A program made the position numbers and the translations under genes. From DTSX01 sp964008355 (GTDB lineage Bacteria; Pseudomonadota; Gammaproteobacteria; Steroidobacterales; UBA11654): DNA of 12,111 bases. Below the pieces are notes generated by a model. That model searched no databases and was not told the origin of the DNA. It worked only from the letters and a program-made list of their open reading frames with translations. The DNA is taken from assembly GCA_964008355.1 (NCBI GenBank), contig CAXGBD010000039.1:1-12111 (forward strand), read 5' to 3'. Below are positions 7,083 through 12,111 of the stretch, piece by piece. How positions within the stretch are numbered: the stretch's first letter is position 1; each line of letters starts with the position of its first letter.

Positions 7083-8072
7083 TTAGAAAGCTTCTTTCAA
7101 CTTAAAAACGATTTCTTTTTGGACTTCTTCAATTGCAGTCACCAATGCATGCTGTATACCAGTGGGGTCAGAATTACCATGGCTTTTAACAACCACACCA
7201 TTTAGTCCCAATAAGAGTGCACCGTTGTATCTCCTAGGATCTAGTTTTTCTTTCATTTTATTTAGTGCATTCTTTGAGAGCATGCCAGCAAATCTATTAA
7301 GTGTGGAAGTCTTAAATGAATCCATTAGAAATTTATCCATCAAGCTAAAACTTCCTTCCATGGTTTTGATTGCGACATTTCCACTAAATCCGTCACAAAC
7401 TACAACATCAGCTTTATCTTCGACTAAATTATGGCCTTCAACATAACCAATAAAGTTGATTGAGCCGGAGCTCATTAACTTTGCTGCTTCTTTTACTACT
7501 TGATTACCTTTACTCGCTTCCACACCCATATTCAATAGACCTACCCGAGGTTGTTCAATCTCTCCAATCTCTCTGGAGATCACTGTGCCCATTAAAGCAA
7601 ATTGGTAAAGCTGTTCTGGTGAACAACTAGAGTTGGCTCCCAAATCAAGAACGTAAGTGTGACCCTTAACTGTAGGCATAGAAGCCATTAAGGCAGGTCT
7701 TTTAATTGTTGGTATGGTTTTTAGTACATATTTAGAAATTGCCATCAGGGCTCCAGTGTTTCCGGAGCTAATACATGCTTGAGATACATCATTCTTAACA
7801 AGATCAATCGCAAGTCTCATGGATGATTGCTTTTTCTTTCGTAACACGACAACCGGCGAATCATTCATTAGGACGACCTCTTCCGCATGCAGGATTTGAA
7901 GGCGATCTATTGTTCTCCCTAAAGTTTGTTTTTCTATGATTTCTTGGTTGCCTACAAGAATGATTTTCACATCCTCTCTCAGAGCCAATAGATTTAGTGC
8001 AGCAGTAATTGAAGCTTCCGGATCTTTCTCCCCACTCATCACGTCGAGTGATAGTGTTATAAAATCATTCAA
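7083..8072 (-). CDS. plsX: Phosphate acyltransferase PlsX
   Basis: Peripheral membrane enzyme that converts acyl-ACP to acyl-phosphate for PlsY, the first step of glycerophospholipid synthesis. The 329 residues show family blocks: SSMRLAIDLVKN (83-94), CISSGNTGALM (100-110), VLDLGAN (141-147), VVCDGFSGNVAIKTMEG (224-240) and YNGALLLGLNGVVVKSHG (272-289). Translation starts at TTG. This is supported by AGAGGG at 8084-8079, six bases upstream, which overlaps the rpmF stop codon, and by alignment with the usual N-terminus. The normally conserved GGD after LDVM is SGE here (13-15). The rest of the protein looks intact. Confidence 0.95.
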   Translation of the reverse strand: MNDFITLSLDVMSGEKDPEASITAALNLLALREDVKIILVGNQEIIEKQTLGRTIDRLQILHAEEVVLMNDSPVVVLRKKKQSSMRLAIDLVKNDVSQACISSGNTGALMAISKYVLKTIPTIKRPALMASMPTVKGHTYVLDLGANSSCSPEQLYQFALMGTVISREIGEIEQPRVGLLNMGVEASKGNQVVKEAAKLMSSGSINFIGYVEGHNLVEDKADVVVCDGFSGNVAIKTMEGSFSLMDKFLMDSFKTSTLNRFAGMLSKNALNKMKEKLDPRRYNGALLLGLNGVVVKSHGNSDPTGIQHALVTAIEEVQKEIVFKLKEAF

Positions 8073-8082
8073 AACAAACCCT

Positions 8083-8286
8083 CTATTCTTGATCTTCCTC
8101 TATTGTTTCTTTCTGTTTAATGGTCATAACCTGTTTACCACGGTAAAAACCTTGTGGGCTAATATTGTGCCTAATATGGGTCTCCCCTGTGAGTTCGTCA
8201 CTGGTTAGTGAAGGTTTCCTAGCTTTAATCTGAGACCTTCTCATATCTCGTCTAGATTTTGTTTTTCGCTTTTTCTGTACCGCCAT
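8083..8286 (-). CDS. rpmF: Large ribosomal subunit protein bL32
   Basis: A 67-residue 50S protein with the standard start MAVQKKRKTKSRRDMRRS and the conserved block SGE/TGETHIRHNISPQGFYRGKQV (33-53). It lacks the zinc-binding cysteines, so it is the zinc-free form also found in E. coli. It is about ten residues longer than the 57-residue E. coli protein; the extra tail (QKETIEEDQE) is acidic, unusual for such a basic protein. Its stop codon lies within the plsX ribosome-binding site, which suggests coupled translation. It lies between yceD and plsX, as in E. coli. Confidence 0.96.
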   Translation of the reverse strand: MAVQKKRKTKSRRDMRRSQIKARKPSLTSDELTGETHIRHNISPQGFYRGKQVMTIKQKETIEEDQE

Positions 8287-8292
8287 GCCTAA

Positions 8293-8298
8293 TTCCTT
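8293..8298 (-). promoter_or_regulatory. Strong ribosome-binding site for rpmF
   Basis: The minus strand reads AAGGAA, six bases before the rpmF ATG. It is the best-spaced purine match in this cluster, in line with the high output expected of a ribosomal protein gene. Confidence 0.6.
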
Positions 8299-8316
8299 AA
8301 ACCTGTTTAGATAAAA

Positions 8317-8865
8317 TTAGTTCTTATTTTTTAATAATTTAGATAACCCTGCAAATGGTTTATTTTTCTTTTGATCGTCATTTGATTCATCACTCGCAGC
8401 TAAAAACATGCTTAAGGTATCGTTATTTTCACATAATGCAACTGTTTTATGCATCAAGGACATCGGAATCATTGACAAAATCTCATCTTCGACAATTTTC
8501 TCAATGGATACTCCATTATAATCCACAATAATACTATTGATGGCCGATTGTTTTGTTTTGACTGGACTAGAGTGATCTGCAATGGATAAATCAATCAATG
8601 TTTCTTTTTGCCACCCTACGGGGCCAAGACATCGAGAACATCGAAGCATGAGCAGTGAGAAAATTTTACCTTTGAGTTTCTGAGTATTGCTTTGATCTGT
8701 CAAAAATTCTAAATTTATTGATACGTGGTTTGCTTCTAAATCTCCATCGTTCAATATTAAGTTCGATAATCTTGAAAATTCAACTGCTGGGATTGTAAGA
8801 TTCAAAACATAATTCTTTGATGCAAAATCGGAAAAGTCTTTGAGATTTAAATTCTTCTTAAACAT
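8317..8865 (-). CDS. yceD: DUF177 family protein YceD
   Basis: A 182-residue protein of the DUF177/YceD family, linked to 23S rRNA and ribosome assembly in bacteria and plastids and nearly always encoded just before rpmF. Visible family features are the CSRC pair (76-79) in LLMLRCSRCLGPV, the helix IVEDEILSMIPMSLMH (124-139) followed by Cys145, and the C-terminal NKPFAGLSKLLKNKN, comparable to NPFAVLAKL of other members. It opens the minus-strand cluster and is divergent from maf across 70 bases. Thirty bases separate its stop from rpmF. The exact biochemical activity is not established for the family; the identification is firm from motifs and position. Confidence 0.9.
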   Translation of the reverse strand: MFKKNLNLKDFSDFASKNYVLNLTIPAVEFSRLSNLILNDGDLEANHVSINLEFLTDQSNTQKLKGKIFSLLMLRCSRCLGPVGWQKETLIDLSIADHSSPVKTKQSAINSIIVDYNGVSIEKIVEDEILSMIPMSLMHKTVALCENNDTLSMFLAASDESNDDQKKNKPFAGLSKLLKNKN

Positions 8866-8935
8866 GTTTCTAGTCTGGGTATACTGTCATTCTAATCGAC
8901 TAAAATAATTCTTACTAGCTATCAATAATTTGTAA
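8866..8935. promoter_or_regulatory. Divergent yceD/maf promoter region
   Basis: This 70-base spacer must carry the promoter of the yceD-rpmF-plsX-fabH-transpeptidase series and that of maf. Candidate -10 boxes are TATACT on the plus strand (8880-8885) and TAGAAT on the minus strand (within about 8885-8900). Neither has a good -35 at the right distance. No Shine-Dalgarno precedes maf. Confidence 0.3.
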
Positions 8936-9520
8936 ATGAATATTAATCCACGAAAAATTATCCTTGGATCGAGCTCAATTTATAGAACAACATTATTGTC
9001 AAAATACCTCCCTGATTTTATATCAATATCACCGAACATTGACGAATCTGAACGCCCAAATGAATCTGCTAATGACTTATCTTTAAGATTGGCATTGGAA
9101 AAAGCAATAAAAATTGCATCGAATAGACCCAAAGATATTGTTATTGGATCTGATCAAGTTGCAAGCTTTAAGAATGTCAATATTGGCAAACCAATGGACC
9201 GTAGTACTGCGTATAATCAGATGATTAAATTCTCAGGTAAGGATGTATCTTTCCATACTGGTGCAGTCATTATGATTAAAGAATTGGAAACAATGCTTTC
9301 ACATGTAGATAAAACCATAATCAAATTCAAACCATTTGAGAAAAAAGAACTAGAGGATTATTTAAATAGCGAAAATCACTTCAATACCACAGCAGGAGTA
9401 AGAACCGAGTCATTCCCATTTCAAAACTTGGTTGATAAGATCGTGACAGAAGATAAAGAAGCAATTATTGGGCTGCCAATGATATGGTTAGTGAAACAAA
9501 TAAAAAATCTTCAATCCTAA
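8936..9520 (+). CDS. yceF: Maf/YceF-type nucleoside triphosphate pyrophosphatase
   Basis: Cytosolic house-cleaning enzyme that hydrolyses modified or non-canonical nucleoside triphosphates to monophosphates; E. coli YceF prefers 7-methyl-GTP. The 194 residues hold the Maf signature: LGSSSIYRTTLL (10-21, phosphate-binding Ser12 and Arg17), DES with Asp36 and Glu37, IVIGSDQV (68-75) with the catalytic Asp73, SFHTGAVI (105-112), and TTAGVRTESF (151-160) with GLPMIWL (179-185). Position between divergent yceD and convergent rluC is that of E. coli yceF, which favours the YceF (m7GTP) subgroup over the dTTP/UTP group. Substrate is inferred from subgroup and context. The ATG gives the normal N-terminus, though no ribosome site is visible. 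Confidence 0.92.
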   Translation: MNINPRKIILGSSSIYRTTLLSKYLPDFISISPNIDESERPNESANDLSLRLALEKAIKIASNRPKDIVIGSDQVASFKNVNIGKPMDRSTAYNQMIKFSGKDVSFHTGAVIMIKELETMLSHVDKTIIKFKPFEKKELEDYLNSENHFNTTAGVRTESFPFQNLVDKIVTEDKEAIIGLPMIWLVKQIKNLQS

Positions 9521-9558
9521 TGAAACAAATAATGTTCTTCTCTGTGAGTCTATTCAGT

Positions 9559-10518
9559 CTATTGTGTCATTGACCTTAACTTATTTAAGAGATGGATTAA
9601 TTTTGGATCCAGTTCAGATTTAAAACAATAATTTTCTTCATTATTGGTTAAGCCAGGGAATTGAATGGTCTCCGAGTGCAAAAATAACCGGTTTAAACCA
9701 AATTCTGAAACAATAGGATCAGGTTGAATACCATAACGATTGTCACCTGCTAAAGGAGTTTTCATATATTTTGCATGTGCCCGGATTTGATGTGTTTTTC
9801 CTGTTATTGGTTCAATTTTAAATAACGAAGAATTAGAGTATCTCTCAAGTAAAGCAAATTGTGTTTTAGCCTTCTTACCTTGATGATCAGGGACTGATAA
9901 GCGACCTTTCTCAAGAATTGTACTCACTTTTAAGGGTTGATCAACTTCATAATACTCATGATCAAATCTGCCTATCATTAATCCAATATAGGTTTTTTTA
10001 ATCGTCCCTTCTCTAAAAAATTTATGTAATTTTCTAAGCTTAGATTTTTGTTTAGATATTAACAAACAGCCACTGGTTGCCCTATCCAGTCTATGAACCA
10101 ATTCCAAGTTCTCCTTCAGATTATCTCTAAATGACCTTAGAAGCTCAATTAAACCAAAATTGATTCCACTGCCTCCATGAACTGCTAGACCAGAAGGTTT
10201 ATTGACAACTAGAAAAGAATTGTTTTCAAAAATAATGGCATCCTTAAGCCAATTTAAATCATTCCTTTTAAACGAAATAGTTTGTTGTTTTTTGTAAAGA
10301 TTAGGAGGAATTCTAATTTTATCATCGGTAAATATTCTATCTTTTGGTCGAGACCTTTTTGAATTCCTCCTCACCTCACCTTTTCTAATCATTCTATAAA
10401 TCCTTGATTTAGGTACCCCTTTAAGGAATTTTATAAGATAGTTATCTAATCTCATACCCTCATCATCTTTGTGGACAGTGAGTTTGTTATTAGTATTTAA
10501 ATTTCTTGCATTTTGCAT
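9559..10518 (-). CDS. rluC: 23S rRNA pseudouridine(955/2504/2580) synthase RluC
   Basis: Isomerises uridines in helices around the 23S rRNA peptidyl-transferase region. An N-terminal S4 RNA-binding domain (MRLDNYLIKFLKGVPKSRIY) precedes the RluA-family catalytic domain with HRLDRATSG holding the catalytic Asp, GKTHQIRAHAKY, and LNRLFLHSE. I chose the ATG at 10518, giving 319 residues and catalytic Asp145; the E. coli enzyme is 319 residues with Asp144. A longer frame from a GTG at 10578 (339 residues) is open, but it lacks a ribosome site, adds residues absent from RluC, and would overlap good promoter sequences. It is divergent from rne and convergent with maf, as in E. coli. Confidence 0.94.
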   Translation of the reverse strand: MQNARNLNTNNKLTVHKDDEGMRLDNYLIKFLKGVPKSRIYRMIRKGEVRRNSKRSRPKDRIFTDDKIRIPPNLYKKQQTISFKRNDLNWLKDAIIFENNSFLVVNKPSGLAVHGGSGINFGLIELLRSFRDNLKENLELVHRLDRATSGCLLISKQKSKLRKLHKFFREGTIKKTYIGLMIGRFDHEYYEVDQPLKVSTILEKGRLSVPDHQGKKAKTQFALLERYSNSSLFKIEPITGKTHQIRAHAKYMKTPLAGDNRYGIQPDPIVSEFGLNRLFLHSETIQFPGLTNNEENYCFKSELDPKLIHLLNKLRSMTQ

Positions 10519-10542
10519 GTCTTCGCGATGTTTTGAGTAATA

Positions 10543-10572
10543 TTGGTGATAACTAAGCAACTTTGTTATAAT
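10543..10572 (+). promoter_or_regulatory. Candidate extended -10 promoter of rne
   Basis: On the plus strand TTGGTG (10543-10548) and a perfect TATAAT (10567-10572) are 18 bases apart, and TG at 10564-10565 makes an extended -10 (TGTTATAAT). Transcription would begin near 10579, giving an rne leader of about 254 bases. It overlaps the 5' side of rluC only if the longer GTG start is used. Confidence 0.5.
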
Positions 10573-10596
10573 CGCCACCGAAATAATAACTTAATT

Positions 10597-10602
10597 ATTA
10601 TA
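10597..10602 (-). promoter_or_regulatory. Candidate -10 box for rluC
   Basis: The minus strand reads TATAAT here, with only a weak -35 (TTTAAT at 10626-10621, 18 bases away). A start near 10590 would leave about 72 bases before the ATG at 10518 but only about 12 before the GTG at 10578. The area is AT-rich, so a chance match is possible. Confidence 0.3.
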
Positions 10603-10667
10603 AATAAGATAAAACAATAGATTAAAGATAAATAATCTAAATAGGTCGTAGAGACCAAGAATTTTTA

Positions 10668-10701
10668 AACAAAGACAATTAGATAGAATTGAATCTTTGT
10701 T
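10668..10701 (+). other. Long hairpin in the rne leader
   Basis: AACAAAGACAATT (10668-10680) pairs with AATTG (10687-10691) and TCTTTGTT (10694-10701), leaving AA bulged on the 3' side and a six-base loop AGATAG. TTTTTA (10662-10667) and TAAAAA (10705-10710) can extend the base across a three-base bulge. It lies well inside the leader and is followed by a run of A, not T, so it is not an intrinsic terminator on the rne strand. Confidence 0.65.
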
Positions 10702-10749
10702 GGTTAAAAAAAAGTTTCACTATTCAAGCGGAAAAGACAATAAAAAAAC

Positions 10750-10778
10750 TTCAGTACTTGGAATTAAATGGTACTGAA
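10750..10778 (+). other. Perfect eight-pair hairpin in the rne leader
   Basis: TTCAGTAC (10750-10757) and GTACTGAA (10771-10778) pair perfectly, and T10758 with G10770 can add a wobble, leaving an 11-base loop. It ends 54 bases before the rne start codon. No T run follows it. Confidence 0.6.
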
Positions 10779-10832
10779 TTACCAATTTAGACAGAATAAT
10801 ACCTATCTAGTTGCCTATATAAAGAGGTAACT

Positions 10833-12111
10833 ATGAAAAGAATACTAATCAACGCAACACAAGAAGAAGAGTTGCGAGTGGCCATGGTTGATGGTCAGAG
10901 ACTCTATGATTTCGATATAGAACTTAAATCGAAAGTTCAAAATAAAAATAATATCTACAAAGGTAAGATCAGTAGAATAGAACCAAGTTTGGATGCAATT
11001 TTTGTTGATTACGGGTCAGAAAGAAATGGTTTCCTCTCTCTCAGAGAAATCTCAAAAGAGTATTTTTTATCCAACCCTATTCCAGGTGAAAAGCAAGATA
11101 TAAAAAAGCTTTTGAAAGAGGGTCAAGAGATAGTGGTACAAGTGACCAGAGAAGAACGTGGATCCAAAGGCGCTGCTTTAACTACTTATATCAGTCTAGC
11201 AGGTCGTTTCATTGTTTTAATGCCTAATAGCTCTAAAGGCGGAGGTGTCTCTAAAAAAATTACAGGTAAAGACAGAGACGATGTTCTTAAAAATCTCAAT
11301 AGCCTTGAAATCCCTACAGATATGGGACTAATTATTAGAACAGCTGGTATAGAAAGATCAGAAATTGAACTGCAATGGGATCTGAAATATTTACTTGGAG
11401 TTTGGAATTCAATTAAGAAAGTCGCAGTCAAGGTTGAGTCACCGTCTTTAATTTTCCAAGAAAATAACTTAATCGTAAGAGCCATGAGAGATCATTTTGA
11501 TGAGGATATAGGTGAAATTATTATCGATGATGAAAATACTTACAAAGACGCCAAAAAATACCTCAAACAAGTAACACCCAATAGCTTAAAGAAACTATCT
11601 CATTACAAAGAGGACACACCCTTGTTTACAAGATTTCAAATTGAGAATCAAATTGAGTCTGCGTATTCAAATAAAGTCAACTTATTATCGGGTGGCAGTA
11701 TCGTTATTGACTACACAGAAGCATTGGTTGCAATTGATATCAACTCTGGAAAATCAACAAAGCAATCGGACATTGAATCCACCGCCTTGAAAACAAACTT
11801 AGAGGCTGCTGAAGAAATAGCAAGGCAATGTAAGCTAAGGGATTTGGGTGGTTTACTAGTTATTGATTTTATTGATATGAGGCAATATAAAAATAAAAAA
11901 CAAGTAGAAAACACTCTTAGAAATGCTGTTAGGCAAGACAGAGCTAGAATATCGGTCGGAAACATATCTAGATTTGGATTGTTAGAGATGTCTAGACAGA
12001 GATTAAGGCCATCATTAGGAGAATCAGCATACAAAAATTGTCCGAAATGTAGTGGTATGGGCAAAGTAAGAAGCACTGAATCTCTGGCACTGTCAGTACT
12101 AAGACTGATTG
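10833..12111 (+). CDS. rne: Ribonuclease E, N-terminal catalytic part (cut by the window edge)
   Basis: Essential endonuclease of mRNA decay and rRNA/tRNA processing. The frame is open from the ATG to the last base, giving 426 residues without a stop, so only the catalytic half is present. Visible features: MKRILINATQEEELRVAMVDGQRLYDFDIE start, an S1 domain (about 36-125, NIYKGKISRIEPSLDAIFVDYG), the 5'-sensor Arg169-Thr170 in IIRTAG, metal-binding Asp302 (VAIDINSGKST) and Asp345 (LLVIDFIDM), and the Zn-link CPKC (Cys403, Cys406). These are within one position of E. coli Asp303, Asp346, Cys404 and Cys407. Ending beyond the window leaves open whether it has a degradosome scaffold, so RNase G is not formally excluded, but close match to RNase E and the rluC neighbour favour RNase E. 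Confidence 0.96.
   Translation, partial: MKRILINATQEEELRVAMVDGQRLYDFDIELKSKVQNKNNIYKGKISRIEPSLDAIFVDYGSERNGFLSLREISKEYFLSNPIPGEKQDIKKLLKEGQEIVVQVTREERGSKGAALTTYISLAGRFIVLMPNSSKGGGVSKKITGKDRDDVLKNLNSLEIPTDMGLIIRTAGIERSEIELQWDLKYLLGVWNSIKKVAVKVESPSLIFQENNLIVRAMRDHFDEDIGEIIIDDENTYKDAKKYLKQVTPNSLKKLSHYKEDTPLFTRFQIENQIESAYSNKVNLLSGGSIVIDYTEALVAIDINSGKSTKQSDIESTALKTNLEAAEEIARQCKLRDLGGLLVIDFIDMRQYKNKKQVENTLRNAVRQDRARISVGNISRFGLLEMSRQRLRPSLGESAYKNCPKCSGMGKVRSTESLALSVLRLI

Larger units (their letters stand above)
10579..10832 (+). promoter_or_regulatory. Structured 5' leader of rne
   Basis: Together with 10519-10578 this forms a stretch of about 314 bases without a gene. Four inverted repeats are visible: 10618-10624 with 10633-10639 (seven pairs), 10644-10647 with 10653-10656 (four pairs), 10668-10680 with 10687-10701 (thirteen pairs with a two-base bulge) and 10750-10757 with 10771-10778 (eight pairs). 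In E. coli the rne leader folds into hairpins that RNase E senses to regulate its own mRNA, so the same role is likely here. I cannot show homology to the E. coli hairpins by eye. GAGG at 10824-10827 is the ribosome site, five bases before the ATG. Confidence 0.6.

Noticed and set aside
6457..8208. Plus-strand open frames opposite fabH, plsX and rpmF
   Set aside because: The minus-strand genes are complete and conserved; the antisense translations are low-quality shadows.
11186..12076. Antisense open frames on the minus strand opposite rne
   Set aside because: The plus strand encodes an uninterrupted, motif-complete RNase E here; the antisense products show no recognisable family.

Overview
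The window is an AT-rich, tightly packed stretch of chromosome from a gammaproteobacterium. The assignment rests on gene order as well as on sequence. The right half (rne, rluC, maf/yceF, yceD, rpmF, plsX, fabH) has the same order and relative orientations as the rne-fabH region of Escherichia coli. The left half (lolA, ftsK, trxB, infA) is a shortened version of the E. coli infA-aat-cydC-cydD-trxB-lrp-ftsK-lolA locus. The low G+C, short intergenic gaps and short FtsK linker suggest a streamlined free-living (possibly marine) or host-associated lineage, but I cannot name a genus.

Layout. Positions 28-3353 (minus strand) hold ftsK, then lolA, then a small VanZ-like membrane protein whose start overlaps the end of lolA. 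A 154-base divergent spacer separates ftsK from trxB and infA (plus strand), followed by a small alanine-rich, Braun-type lipoprotein. Converging on the lipoprotein is a minus-strand cluster read yceD, rpmF, plsX, fabH and finally a LysM plus YkuD L,D-transpeptidase (8865 down to 5141). Divergent from yceD is a Maf/YceF nucleotide pyrophosphatase. Convergent with that is rluC, and divergent from rluC is rne, which starts at 10833 behind a long hairpin-rich leader and runs off the right edge.

How the genes fit together. Most are core functions: chromosome segregation (FtsK), lipoprotein traffic (LolA), thiol redox (TrxB), translation (IF1, bL32, RluC), phospholipid and fatty-acid initiation (PlsX, FabH), nucleotide or septum-related housekeeping (Maf) and RNA decay (RNase E). 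LolA, the lipoprotein and the L,D-transpeptidase form an envelope theme: LolA would carry the lipoprotein to the outer membrane, and the transpeptidase could tie its C-terminal lysine to peptidoglycan.

I found no mobile element, CRISPR array, tRNA, rRNA or clearly new multigene system. The points most worth a second look are the lipoprotein/L,D-transpeptidase pair with its 21-base heptad repeats, the structured rne leader, a possible ATT start for ftsK, residue changes in LolA and PlsX, and the way two loci that are separate in E. coli are joined here.
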